Shown here piece after piece: positions 35,304 to 43,920 of a stretch of 64,000 nucleotides of DNA. This stretch comes from JAAYAO01 sp051133435 (GTDB lineage Bacteria > Actinomycetota > Actinomycetes > Propionibacteriales > Propionibacteriaceae): contig NZ_JBPGNY010000001.1 in the NCBI RefSeq assembly GCF_051133435.1, positions 310,001-374,000 of the forward strand, written 5' to 3'. The translations under genes were made by a program, and so were the position numbers. Numbering within the stretch: position 1 is the first letter of the stretch; every line of letters starts with the position of its first letter. The notes beneath the pieces are model-generated. The model had not been told where the DNA came from. It made no database searches and saw only the letters and a list, made by a program, of their open reading frames with translations.

Positions 35304-36752
35304 ATGTCGGATCTGCCCCAGGTACATGTCAGCCGCAAGCTGCCCAAGAGCGATGTGATCGTTCTCGGGGTCGTCGGGCCCACCGAGGACACGAGTTTGC
35401 TGGTGCCGGACGTGCTGGGTAAGTCCTGGGCGAAGCGCGCCCTGCCCTCCTACCGGCTGGATTCCGAGGCCGGCAAGGCCTCCCTGGTGCCCGGCCCCGG
35501 CTCGGAGCACCTGATTCTGGTGGGCCTGGGTGAGGACGACAGCCCCGCCACCCTGCGCAAGGCGGCCGGTCAGGCCGTGCGGCTGGCGGTCACCTCGAAG
35601 TTCGAGCAGATCACCGTCGCCCTGCCCACCGATGAGCCGGAGGAATTGGCTGCCACCGTCGAGGGAGCGGTGCTGGGTGCCTACCGGGTCGACAAGCTGG
35701 CCAAGACCCCGGAGGACTCCCCCGCCCCGAAGATCACCCTGATCACCGACCACAGCCAGAAGCAGGTGGACGCGACCCTCGCCGTGGCCCGTGCGGTGGC
35801 CATTGCTCGCGACCTGGTGAATGTGCCGCCGAACCTGCTCTACCCCGAGACCTTCGCCGAGCGGGCCCGCCAGATTCACAAGGGCAGCAAGGTCACCGTC
35901 AAGGTGTGGGAGCCCGAGGACCTGGCCGCCGAAGGGTTCGGCGGTCTGACCACGGTGGGGGGCGGCTCCTCGCGCGGGCCCCGACTGGTGCAGATGTCGT
36001 ACTCCCCGCGGGGGGCGAAGACGCACCTGGCCTTGGTGGGCAAGGGCATCACCTTCGATTCCGGTGGCCTCAACCTGAAGCCGGCCGACGGTATGTACAC
36101 GATGAAGTGCGATATGGCCGGTGCCGCCGCGGTGATCAGCGCCGTGCGCGCGATCGCCGACCTGGGCTTGAAGGTGCAGGTCACCGGCTACGCCCCGATG
36201 GCCGAGAACCTGCCGTCCAGCACCGCCTACCGTCCCTCCGACGTGCTGACCATGTACGGCGGACTGACGGTGGAGAACGCCAATACCGACGCCGAGGGCC
36301 GGCTGGTGATGGCCGACGCCCTGGCCCGGGCCAGTGAGGACAAGCCCGATGTGGTGCTCGACATCGCCACCCTGACCGGCGCCTGCATGGTGGCGCTGGG
36401 CAACTCGACCGCCGGGGTGATGAGTGACTACGACGACCTGGCCGAGCGGGTGCTGGCCGCGGCCGAGTCGGCCGGGGAGCCCTTCTGGCGGCTGCCGCTG
36501 ACCGAGGAGGCGACCAAGTCGCTGAAATCGACGATCGCCGATGTGCGTTCCAGCGGTAAGAGCCGCTACGGCGGGGCCCTGGTGGCCGGGGCCTTCCTGC
36601 GTAAGTTCGTGCCCGAATCGATCGCCTGGGCGCACCTGGACATCGCCGGCCCGGCCTGGCGCGATGAGCCGGACGCGGGTGCCGACAGCAACGGGGGCAC
36701 CGGTTTCGGAGTGCGCACCCTGGTCGAGGTGGCCCGCTCGCTGGCCGAGTGA
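35304..36752 (+). CDS. pepA: Leucyl aminopeptidase, M17 family
   Basis: 482 residues. The N-terminal domain is variable; the C-terminal catalytic domain shows the metal-binding motifs GKGITFDSGGLNLKP, MKCDMAGAAAV and the family signature NTDAEGRLVMADAL. It is a cytosolic, probably hexameric di-metal aminopeptidase used in peptide turnover. ATG with AAGGAG upstream. The order gcvT-pepA-lpd-E2 is the conserved actinobacterial order (pepB, dlaT in M. tuberculosis). Confidence 0.94.
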   Translation: MSDLPQVHVSRKLPKSDVIVLGVVGPTEDTSLLVPDVLGKSWAKRALPSYRLDSEAGKASLVPGPGSEHLILVGLGEDDSPATLRKAAGQAVRLAVTSKFEQITVALPTDEPEELAATVEGAVLGAYRVDKLAKTPEDSPAPKITLITDHSQKQVDATLAVARAVAIARDLVNVPPNLLYPETFAERARQIHKGSKVTVKVWEPEDLAAEGFGGLTTVGGGSSRGPRLVQMSYSPRGAKTHLALVGKGITFDSGGLNLKPADGMYTMKCDMAGAAAVISAVRAIADLGLKVQVTGYAPMAENLPSSTAYRPSDVLTMYGGLTVENANTDAEGRLVMADALARASEDKPDVVLDIATLTGACMVALGNSTAGVMSDYDDLAERVLAAAESAGEPFWRLPLTEEATKSLKSTIADVRSSGKSRYGGALVAGAFLRKFVPESIAWAHLDIAGPAWRDEPDAGADSNGGTGFGVRTLVEVARSLAE

Positions 36753-36783
36753 GCCGCACCGACTGAGGAGTCTCACAACGGAC

Positions 36784-36819
36784 GAGGCGTCCGGTGCCCG
36801 GGTGGGTGCCGGACGCCTC
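36784..36819 (+). terminator. Hairpin after pepA
   Basis: GAGGCGTCCGG / CCGGACGCCTC, an 11-bp perfect stem with a 14-base loop, lies between pepA and the convergent hypothetical gene, reaching its last codon. No T-run. Confidence 0.55.
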
Positions 36820-37159
36820 AGTCGTTCTCGGCGCGCTTCTTGCGCAGCTTCTGGGCGCGGTTCCAATCGCGCATCCGCTGCGGGTAACCGACCACCCCGG
36901 CGTCATAGGACGGGATCTCAAGGTGTTCGGCGAACTTGTGACCCCAGGCCGGCGAGGGCACCTGCCGTCTGGTCCACTCCCCGTCCCCGGCGATCAACAG
37001 CACCGAAGCCTGGGCGACATTCGTCGGTGCCTCGACGAAAACCTCCACCCCCCGGCGCGATTGGGCGAACTCGGTCAGGTGTTGAACCGATGCCGGATTG
37101 GCCGCCCCCGACGAGGAGTCCTTGCGGGTCTGCTCTTTGCGCCTCTTCCACCATGCCAC
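36818..37159 (-). CDS. Conserved basic protein of unknown function
   Basis: About 113 residues: a basic N-terminus (AWWKRRKEQTRK), the central VEVFVEAPTNVAQASVLLIAG stretch, RRQVPSPAWGHKFAEHLEIP and a basic end with RMRDWNRAQKLRKKRAEND. The start is unsure. An ATG at 37186 would make the coding region overlap the divergent lpd start; GTG 37159 avoids this but has its GGAG only two bases away. I recognise the type from other actinomycetes, where it also sits next to lpd, but know no function. Confidence 0.6.
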   Translation of the reverse strand: MAWWKRRKEQTRKDSSSGAANPASVQHLTEFAQSRRGVEVFVEAPTNVAQASVLLIAGDGEWTRRQVPSPAWGHKFAEHLEIPSYDAGVVGYPQRMRDWNRAQKLRKKRAEND

Positions 37160-37184
37160 CGCTCCATGATGCAGGATGAACCCC

Positions 37185-38570
37185 ATGACGCACGATGCGA
37201 CCGACCTGGTGGTGCTCGGGGCCGGCTCCGGCGGCTATGCCGCGGCCCTGCGCGCAGCACAGCTGGGATTGTCGGTGACCCTGATCGAACGCGACCTGGT
37301 CGGCGGAACCTGCCTGCACCGCGGATGTGTGCCCACCAAGGCCATGCTGCATGCCGGCGACCTGGCCGATGCGGCGCGGACGGCAGGTGAGTGGGGGGTG
37401 GCCTGTCAGGTCACCGAGATCGACGCGGGCACGTTGTTGGCCCGTACCGACCAACTCGTCCACCGGCTGCACACCGGGCTGGGTGGCCTGATCGACAAGG
37501 CCGGCATCACCGTCGTGCGCGGCGAGGGTGAGTTGATCGCCGACGGCCCGGGGGTGCGCGTCGGCGACCGGGTGCTGCGGGCCGACACGGTGGTGCTCGC
37601 CACCGGTGCCCGGCCCCGGCAGTTGCCCGGCGTCGAGCTCGACGGGGAACGGATCGTCACCAGCGATCAAGCCCTGCGCCTGAACCGGATTCCGCAGCGG
37701 GTGGCGGTGATCGGCGGTGGGGTGATCGGTGTCGAGTTCGCCTCGCTGTGGGCCTCCCTGGGTGCCGAGGTGCATCTGGTGGAGGCCGCCGATCGGCTGT
37801 TGCTCGCCGAGGACGACGACATCGCCGCCGCCTTCACCCGCGCGTTCACCCGTCGGGGCATCCGGGTACGCACCGGGGTGTCGATCTCACAGGTGCGCCG
37901 CGAGGACGATCTGGTGCGCATCGAGCTGGCCGATGACACGCTCGAGGTGGACGCCGTGCTGGTCGCGGTCGGTCGCGAACCGGTGACCGATGCCTTCGCC
38001 GGTGCCGGGGTCGACGTGACCGAGACCGGCCACGTGCGGGTGGACGAGCATCTGTCCACCTCAGTACCAGGGGTTTTCGCGGTCGGTGACCTGATCGCCG
38101 GCCCCCAGTTGGCCCATCGCGGTTTCGCCCACGGCATCTTCGTCGCCGAACGGGCCGCCCACGCGTCGGGCAGGTTGGATCGGCGCCCGGTGCTGATGGC
38201 CGATCATGAACTGCCCCGGATCACCTACAGCGAGCCACAGGTGGCTTCGGTCGGGTTGGGTGAGCAGGCGGCGCGGGACCGCCACGGCGCGATCGAGGTA
38301 CGCACCGCCGACCTGGCCGGTAACGCCCGGGCCCAGTTGTCCGGGGGCCGGGGCATGGTCAAGCTGATCCGGGCCGCCGATGGCCCGGTGGTGGGTATCA
38401 GTGCGGTCGGGCCCGGTGTCGGGGAACTGATGGGTGAGGGCCAGTTGATCGTCGGCTGGGGCGCCCATCCCGAGGAGGTCGCCGCCCTGGTGCATGCCCA
38501 TCCGACCTTGGGCGAGGCCCTCGGGGAGGCCCACCTGGCCCTGGCCGGCACCCCATTGCATTTGCCCTGA
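37185..38570 (+). CDS. lpd: Dihydrolipoyl dehydrogenase (E3)
   Basis: 461 residues. FAD site VVLGAGSGGYAAAL, redox disulfide GGTCLHRGCVPTKA (Cys43 and Cys48), NAD site GGGVIGVEFASLW and the C-terminal HAHPTLGEAL with the catalytic His-Glu pair. It reoxidises the lipoyl groups of E2 and of GcvH. ATG 37185 is preferred; ATG 37176 would add three residues. It is followed by the E2 gene after 110 bp, and the two are likely partners. Confidence 0.94.
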   Translation: MTHDATDLVVLGAGSGGYAAALRAAQLGLSVTLIERDLVGGTCLHRGCVPTKAMLHAGDLADAARTAGEWGVACQVTEIDAGTLLARTDQLVHRLHTGLGGLIDKAGITVVRGEGELIADGPGVRVGDRVLRADTVVLATGARPRQLPGVELDGERIVTSDQALRLNRIPQRVAVIGGGVIGVEFASLWASLGAEVHLVEAADRLLLAEDDDIAAAFTRAFTRRGIRVRTGVSISQVRREDDLVRIELADDTLEVDAVLVAVGREPVTDAFAGAGVDVTETGHVRVDEHLSTSVPGVFAVGDLIAGPQLAHRGFAHGIFVAERAAHASGRLDRRPVLMADHELPRITYSEPQVASVGLGEQAARDRHGAIEVRTADLAGNARAQLSGGRGMVKLIRAADGPVVGISAVGPGVGELMGEGQLIVGWGAHPEEVAALVHAHPTLGEALGEAHLALAGTPLHLP

Positions 38571-38680
38571 ACATTCATCGGTGGCCGCTGCGGGGGTGAC
38601 GTGGCCGGATCGGGACGCGCACGGGTAGGGTGAACTCCAACCGCGCGTATGCACGCCCACCGAAGGAGTCTTGATACACC

Positions 38681-40492
38681 ATGCCGACTTCTGTTGAGCT
38701 TCCGCAGCTTGGCGAATCCGTCACCGAAGGCACCATCTCACGCTGGCTGAAGCAGGTCGGCGACACCGTCGAGGTGGACGAGCCGTTGGTGGAGATCTCC
38801 ACCGACAAGGTGGACACCGAGATTCCCTCCCCCGTCGCCGGCACCGTGCTCGAGATCAAGGCCGCCGAGGACGAGACGGTCGAGGTCGGCGCCGTACTGG
38901 CGATCGTCGGCGATGCCGACGAGGCCCCGGCCGACGACGCCCCCGCCCAGCAGGAACCCGCCGCCGAGGAAGAAGCCCCCGCTGCCGAGGAGCCCGCGCA
39001 GGAGGCTCCGGCCGCTGAGGCGCCGGCAGCCGAGTCGTCGGGTCAAGCCTCGTCCGGCCAGGCTTCGTCGGGTCAAGCACAGGGCACCGACGTCGAACTG
39101 CCCGCGCTGGGTGAGTCGGTGACCGAGGGCACGGTTTCGCGCTGGTTGAAGCAGGTCGGCGATTCGGTCGAGGTCGACGAACCCCTGGTCGAGATCTCCA
39201 CCGACAAGGTCGACACCGAGATTCCCTCCCCCGTCGCCGGCACCGTGCTGGAGATCCGGGTCGGTGAGGACGAGACGGTCGAGGTCGGCGCGGTGTTGGC
39301 CGTGGTCGGCGACGGCAGCGCGCAGCCGGCTGCAGCAGCCGAGGAGGCCCCGCAGGCAGCCCAGGCCGCCGAGCCCGAGCCGGAACCGGTGACCGACGAG
39401 AAGGTCGAGGAACAGGCCGCCGACGGTGACGAGGGTGGGCAGGATCCGGTTCCGGCCCCGGCCGCCGAGGAGGCGCAGCCGCGCCGGGCCGCTGAGCAGG
39501 AGGCCCCGAAGCAGGCCCCGGCCAAGGCCGCCCCGGCACCGAAGGTGGCCCCGAAGGCCACCGGTGACGACGCCTCCTACGTGACCCCGCTGGTGCGCAA
39601 GCTGGCCGATCAGCACGGTGTTGATCTGGCGAAGCTGAGCGGCACCGGAGTGGGTGGCCGGATTCGCAAGCAGGACGTGCTGGCCGCGGCCGAAGAGGCG
39701 AAGAAGGCTGCCGAGAAGCCGGCCGAGGCACCGGCTGCCGCTGCCAAGGCGCCGGTTGCTGCGAGCAGCCAGCGTGGTACCACCGAGAAGATGTCGCGGC
39801 TGCGTCAGACCATCGCCACCCGGATGGTCGATTCGCTGCAGATCTCGGCCCAGCTCACCGCCACCGTGGAGGTCGACCTCACCGAGATCTCCCGGATTCG
39901 CAAGCAGGTCAAGGACGACTTCCGCGCCCGCGAGGGTGTGGGGCTGACCTACCTGTCGTTCATCACCAAGGCTGTGATCGAGGGCCTCAAGCAGTTCCCG
40001 AAGCTGAACGCCACGATCGACACCGAGGCCAAGGAAGTGACCTTCCCCGATGCCGAGCACATCGGTATCGCGGTGGACACCGACAAGGGCCTGTTGGTGC
40101 CGGTGATTCGTGACGCCGGTGACCTGTCGGTGGCCGGGCTGGCCAAGAAGATCGCCGACCTGGGTGCCCGCACCCGCGAGAACAAGGTGACCCCCGACGA
40201 ACTGTCCGGCGGCACCTTCACGATCACCAACTACGGTTCGGTCGGCACCCTGATGGACACCCCGATCCTGAACCAGCCGCAGGTGGGCATCCTGGGCACC
40301 GGTGCGCTGGTGAAGCGCGCGGTGGTGATGGACGACGCCAAGCTGGGTGAAACCATCGCGGTGCGCGACATGATGTACCTGTCGTTGACCTACGACCACC
40401 GTCTGGTCGACGGCGCCGACGCGGGTCGTTTCCTGGCCGCGGTCAAGGAGCGCCTGGAGGAGGGCGACTTCGGCGCCGAGTTCGGTCTGTAG
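38681..40492 (+). CDS. sucB: 2-oxoglutarate dehydrogenase-type E2, dihydrolipoamide acyltransferase with two lipoyl domains
   Basis: 603 residues: two almost identical lipoyl domains with target lysines Lys43 and Lys176 (each in STDKVDTEIP), joined by Ala/Pro/Glu linkers that include ASSGQASSGQ repeats, a peripheral-subunit-binding domain (~299-337, VTPLVRKLADQHGVDL), and the acyltransferase domain with active-site His573 (TYDHRLVDG). The actinobacterial enzyme of this type is shared between pyruvate and 2-oxoglutarate complexes (DlaT in M. tuberculosis), so sucB may be an understatement. GAAGGAG precedes the ATG by ~11 bases. A long terminator follows. Confidence 0.93.
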   Translation: MPTSVELPQLGESVTEGTISRWLKQVGDTVEVDEPLVEISTDKVDTEIPSPVAGTVLEIKAAEDETVEVGAVLAIVGDADEAPADDAPAQQEPAAEEEAPAAEEPAQEAPAAEAPAAESSGQASSGQASSGQAQGTDVELPALGESVTEGTVSRWLKQVGDSVEVDEPLVEISTDKVDTEIPSPVAGTVLEIRVGEDETVEVGAVLAVVGDGSAQPAAAAEEAPQAAQAAEPEPEPVTDEKVEEQAADGDEGGQDPVPAPAAEEAQPRRAAEQEAPKQAPAKAAPAPKVAPKATGDDASYVTPLVRKLADQHGVDLAKLSGTGVGGRIRKQDVLAAAEEAKKAAEKPAEAPAAAAKAPVAASSQRGTTEKMSRLRQTIATRMVDSLQISAQLTATVEVDLTEISRIRKQVKDDFRAREGVGLTYLSFITKAVIEGLKQFPKLNATIDTEAKEVTFPDAEHIGIAVDTDKGLLVPVIRDAGDLSVAGLAKKIADLGARTRENKVTPDELSGGTFTITNYGSVGTLMDTPILNQPQVGILGTGALVKRAVVMDDAKLGETIAVRDMMYLSLTYDHRLVDGADAGRFLAAVKERLEEGDFGAEFGL

Positions 40493-40503
40493 AGCAAGCG
40501 CGG

Positions 40504-40547
40504 AAACGCCCGGGGCCCGGTCCTGATGGACCGGGCCCCGGGCGTTT
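40504..40547. terminator. Bidirectional terminator after sucB
   Basis: A perfect 20-bp stem (AAACGCCCGGGGCCCGGTCC and its complement) with loop TGAT sits between convergent genes. The arm ends GGGCGTTT on the + strand and equally on the - strand, giving a short T-run both ways. Confidence 0.85.
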
Positions 40548-40579
40548 CAGGCGGGATCAGTAGCGGATCACCACCTCGC

Positions 40580-41089
40580 TCAGAACTTCATCACCCCGAG
40601 AACGCGGTGCAGGTGTGGTGGCACCGCGCGCGGTACCAGCCGTTTGAAGGCGATGAAGTTCAACATCACGTCGAGCCAGACGGGACGCTGGGTACACAGC
40701 TTCATCCGCCGGCTACTGCCGTCGGGGTTCGTGCCGTAGTCGAGCACGGTGCCATCGGGTTCGGCCCAGGTGCGGTGCATCCCCTGCCAGCCGAAGGAGA
40801 CCAGTTGCCTGGGGGTGCCGATCACCACCCGGCGCGGGGTCAGCGCCAGGGTGCCGCGATCGGCCGGCTCCCAGCGACCCGCCGCGGCGTGGCTCTGGGA
40901 AAGATCGTTGAAGGCCAACTCCAACCCGACCCGCCGCAACACCTGCGCCCCCAGTACGGCGAAGGCCACCTCGCCGGGATCGAGCTGAAACGGCACGGGC
41001 ACCGGCTGGGGTTGAAAACCCCCAGCCAGTGCCCGGGTCAGTTCGAAAGCAGCCTGCCAGTCAGCAAGAAATGGGTCCTGCGGCTGCAT
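40580..41089 (-). CDS. Conserved protein of unknown function
   Basis: 169 residues, soluble. It begins QPQDPFLADWQAAFELTRAL and has a mid-part of short beta strands (TLALTPRRVVIGTPRQLVSF, then WAEPDGTVLDYG) that could be a PH-like fold, and an end rich in Val, Leu and Arg. GAGG lies four bases before the ATG and the RDD gene stops six bases upstream of it, so they form one unit. I do not recognise the family. Confidence 0.55.
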   Translation of the reverse strand: MQPQDPFLADWQAAFELTRALAGGFQPQPVPVPFQLDPGEVAFAVLGAQVLRRVGLELAFNDLSQSHAAAGRWEPADRGTLALTPRRVVIGTPRQLVSFGWQGMHRTWAEPDGTVLDYGTNPDGSSRRMKLCTQRPVWLDVMLNFIAFKRLVPRAVPPHLHRVLGVMKF

Positions 41090-41095
41090 TCAGCC

Positions 41096-42058
41096 TCACT
41101 TGGTCGAGATGACCAGGGTGTTGGCGGCCTTGTCATGCCAACCCTGCTGACGACCGGAGTTGTCGAACAGCGGGGAGAGGTACACGACGATGCCCAAGTA
41201 GCAGACGATGTTGGCAGCCATCGGGATGATCCAGCGGATGAAGGATCCGCCCCAGCCCGGCACCTGCCCGTTGGCCTGCTGCACGACCTTGACGCCCATC
41301 AGCATCTTGCCGGGGGTCTGGCCCTTCAGCGCGATCATCACGACCTCGTAGGCCACACCGATGAGGAAGCTCAGGCCGTAGATCATGATGAAGGCGCCGG
41401 CGCTGATTCCGGCGGCCGCATCCGAACCGCTGCTCGCACCGGCGGTCATGATGGCGATCCCGATGAAGTAGAGCACGAAGATCACCACGGAAAGGATCAC
41501 GCCATCGATGATGCGGGCCAGCGCACGCTGGCCGATCGTGGCAACCTTGGCGGTACCCAGACCGGGGATCTGCACCAGGCCGGACTGGGCCTGAGCCACC
41601 TCCCCGTAGGCGGGAGCGCCGGCACCGTAGCCGGCTCCCGAATCGTAGGGGTTGCCGTAGCCCTGGCCAGCGGGATCACCGTAGGCGGCACCACCCTGCG
41701 GGGTGCCGTAGGCACCGGCGTCCGGAGCCGAACCGTACGACTGAGCGCCGTAACCGGCGTCGGGGGCCGAACCGTAGGACTGCGCGCCGTAACCGGCGTC
41801 GGGGGCCGAGCCATAGGACTGGGCGCCGTAGCCCTGGTCCGGAGCCGAGCCATAGGACTGCGCGCCGTAACCGGCGTCGGGGGCCGAGCCGTAGGACTGG
41901 GCGCCGTAGCCCTGGTCCGGAGCCGAGCCATAGGACTGCGCATCAGGTGCCTGGTAGCCCTGGTTGGGGTCGGAGGCGGAGCCGTAGGACTGGTTGCCGT
42001 ACTGCTGGCTCGGGTCGCCGCCGTAGCCCTGTCCGCCCTGGCCTGACTGGTCGGTCAT
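41096..42058 (-). CDS. RDD-family membrane protein with long Gly/Tyr/Gln repeat domain
   Basis: 320 residues. The first ~160 are low-complexity, Gly, Tyr, Ser and Gln rich, with six copies of a 13-residue unit SYGSAPD(Q/A)GYGAQ. The RDD domain follows: ALARIIDGVILSVVIFVLY, a second and third helix, GQTPGKMLMGVKVV and a last helix before the C-terminus. RDD proteins are membrane proteins of mostly unknown function. The start is ATG 42058 with GAAGGAA upstream, after which MTDQSGQGG reads well. It precedes the conserved hypothetical gene by six bases. Confidence 0.82.
   Translation of the reverse strand: MTDQSGQGGQGYGGDPSQQYGNQSYGSASDPNQGYQAPDAQSYGSAPDQGYGAQSYGSAPDAGYGAQSYGSAPDQGYGAQSYGSAPDAGYGAQSYGSAPDAGYGAQSYGSAPDAGAYGTPQGGAAYGDPAGQGYGNPYDSGAGYGAGAPAYGEVAQAQSGLVQIPGLGTAKVATIGQRALARIIDGVILSVVIFVLYFIGIAIMTAGASSGSDAAAGISAGAFIMIYGLSFLIGVAYEVVMIALKGQTPGKMLMGVKVVQQANGQVPGWGGSFIRWIIPMAANIVCYLGIVVYLSPLFDNSGRQQGWHDKAANTLVISTK
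41702..41935 (-). repeat. Six tandem copies of a 39-bp unit inside the RDD gene
   Basis: Each copy encodes SYGSAPD(Q/A)GYGAQ; the last is partly altered (ends SYGSAPDAGAYG). Copies are nearly identical at DNA level, so length changes by slippage or recombination are likely between strains. Confidence 0.85.
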
Positions 42059-42184
42059 GGGTGTTCCTTCCTTCATGAAGACGTGGCTGCTGGGTTCGCC
42101 CGGGCAACCGATCACCCCGAATGTATCGGACCAAGGTCACATTTGTGCCTCGTGCGCTGTATTTGACCACCTAGACTTGCCCCC

Positions 42185-42898
42185 ATGGGCCTGATCTTTC
42201 GTTACGTCGGTCTGCTGCCCGGCCACACCGACCACATCGATTACTTGGCTGGCTGGGATCTGCAGCGTTCCACCCATGCCGCGGTGGCGGCCGGCAACCT
42301 CGGTGACACCGTCCTGATGCTGGAACATCCCGCAACATTCACCGCCGGACGCCGCACCGAGGAACATGAGCGCCCCACCGACGGTGCACTCGTGGTCGAC
42401 GTCGACCGGGGCGGCAAGATCACCTGGCACGGCCCGGGCCAGTTGGTCGGGTATCCGATCGTGAAGTTGCCCGAAGCGATCGGGGTGGTCGACTATGTGC
42501 GTCGCCTCGAGGAAGCCCTGATCCGGGCCCTGCGCGAGGTCGGGCTCAGCACCGGCCGCATTCCGGGGCGGTCGGGGGTCTGGTTGCCGGCCGACCAGTC
42601 AGGTCCGGAACGCAAGATCGCCGCCATCGGCATCCGGGTGGCCCAGCACACCACCATGCACGGCTTCGCCCTGAACGTGAATTGCGACCTGAGTGACTAC
42701 GGCCGGATCGTGCCCTGCGGCATCAGCGACGCGGGGGTCACCTCGATCAAGGCCGAAATCGGTGCGGCACCCACTGTTTTCGACACCGGACGGATGCTCG
42801 AGCCGCATCTGCGTGAACTCTTGAATTTCGAGCCCTACGAGCCGTCGCCCGATCTGGTCACGGCGCCGGACGAGGTGCGGGTCGGCTTGGACCTCTGA
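42185..42898 (+). CDS. lipB: Octanoyltransferase (lipoate synthesis)
   Basis: 237 residues. It moves octanoyl groups from acyl carrier protein to lipoyl domains. Visible are EHPATFTAGRR, RGGKITWHGPGQLVGYPI, catalytic Lys144 in ERKIAAIGI, and acyl-Cys178 in VPCGIS, with the HGFALNVN segment. A G and pyrimidine-rich stretch, GACTTGCCCCC, precedes ATG, so no clear Shine-Dalgarno. Its product modifies the E2 encoded 2 kb upstream. Confidence 0.94.
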   Translation: MGLIFRYVGLLPGHTDHIDYLAGWDLQRSTHAAVAAGNLGDTVLMLEHPATFTAGRRTEEHERPTDGALVVDVDRGGKITWHGPGQLVGYPIVKLPEAIGVVDYVRRLEEALIRALREVGLSTGRIPGRSGVWLPADQSGPERKIAAIGIRVAQHTTMHGFALNVNCDLSDYGRIVPCGISDAGVTSIKAEIGAAPTVFDTGRMLEPHLRELLNFEPYEPSPDLVTAPDEVRVGLDL

Positions 42899-42969
42899 AC
42901 CATCTCGGTGGCTTTACATTCTTCACATTCTCTTGGGAATTCAGCAGATAAGCGCCCTATCGTGTCGGC

Positions 42970-43920
42970 ATGCGCAACGGCACGTCCAGCACCTCGGGCC
43001 GACCACAGCCACCCGCTGTCGTCGTTGAGAGGCTGACCAAGAGGTACGGCCCGAGGCCCGCCGTGGACGGACTCGATCTGACCGTCCCGACCGGGGGCAT
43101 CCATGCCCTGTTGGGTCCGCACGGCTCGGGCAAAACCACCGTGCTGCGCATCCTGGTCGGGCTCACCCGACCCGATCGGGGCAGCATCACCCTGCTCGAT
43201 CACAGCATTCCCCGCCAGCTCCCCCGCGTGATGCACCGGGTGGGCGCGGTGGTGGGGCGGCCCGGTTTTCACCCGCATGTGTCGGTGCGTCACAACCTGC
43301 AGGTGCTGGCCCTGGGGCTGGGCATCAAGTCCGAACGCATCGACGAATGTCTGGATCTGCTCGGGCTGACCGTGCTGCAACACGAAACCTTCCGCACCCT
43401 GGACCCCGATTCCCGCCACCAGGTGGCCCTGTGCGCGGCACTGTTGAAGTCGCCGGAGTTGCTGATCATGGACGAGCCGGCCGATGGGGTCGACACCCAC
43501 AGGATCGCCGAGGTGCGTGCCGTGCTGACCCATCTGGCGGCCAACGGCACCACCGTGCTGGTGTCCAGCCATCAGATCGACGAGGTGCAGGGATGGGCCG
43601 ATACGGCCTCGATCATCGACCACGGTCGTCTGGTCATCCAGGGCACGGTCGCCGAGATCGTCCAGGAGCGCTCGCACCGGGTCACCATCGGGGTGCGTGA
43701 CGCCGCCCGGGCCGAACGGATCCTGGCCGAACACGATTTCCGGATCCGTAGCCGCGGGCAGTCCGAACTGGTGATCTCGGTGCCCGGGGCCGACCCGGCC
43801 GAAACCGCCAGGATCACCGCCCTGCTGGCGCGCGAAGGGTTGTACATTCACCAGTTGACAACTCATTCGCCCAGCCTGGAGGACACCATCGTCAAGCTCA
43901 GCCGCACCGGAGCCGCTTGA
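42970..43920 (+). CDS. ABC transporter ATP-binding protein, degenerate signature motif
   Basis: 316 residues. Walker A GPHGSGKTT, Walker B LLIMDEP with D-loop ADGVD, and H-loop VLVSSHQIDE are intact. The ABC signature, normally LSGGQ or SLGMKQR in this export class, reads LDPDSRHQ. The C-terminal ~80 residues form the regulatory tail of drug/bacteriocin-type exporters. ATG start. It is coupled to the permease (TGATG). Inserted between lipB and lipA, which are usually adjacent. Substrate unknown. The atypical signature could slow hydrolysis. Confidence 0.85.
   Translation: MRNGTSSTSGRPQPPAVVVERLTKRYGPRPAVDGLDLTVPTGGIHALLGPHGSGKTTVLRILVGLTRPDRGSITLLDHSIPRQLPRVMHRVGAVVGRPGFHPHVSVRHNLQVLALGLGIKSERIDECLDLLGLTVLQHETFRTLDPDSRHQVALCAALLKSPELLIMDEPADGVDTHRIAEVRAVLTHLAANGTTVLVSSHQIDEVQGWADTASIIDHGRLVIQGTVAEIVQERSHRVTIGVRDAARAERILAEHDFRIRSRGQSELVISVPGADPAETARITALLAREGLYIHQLTTHSPSLEDTIVKLSRTGAA

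Noticed and set aside
39040..39080. Repeats TCGTCGGGTCAAGC-like in the E2 linker, considered as a mobile or regulatory repeat
   Set aside because: They encode the ASSGQ linker between lipoyl domains and are explained by that.
38738..40399. Minus-strand frame opposite the E2 gene, Leu/Gly/Arg-rich
   Set aside because: It is a mirror of repeated lipoyl domains and Ala/Pro linkers in a certain E2.
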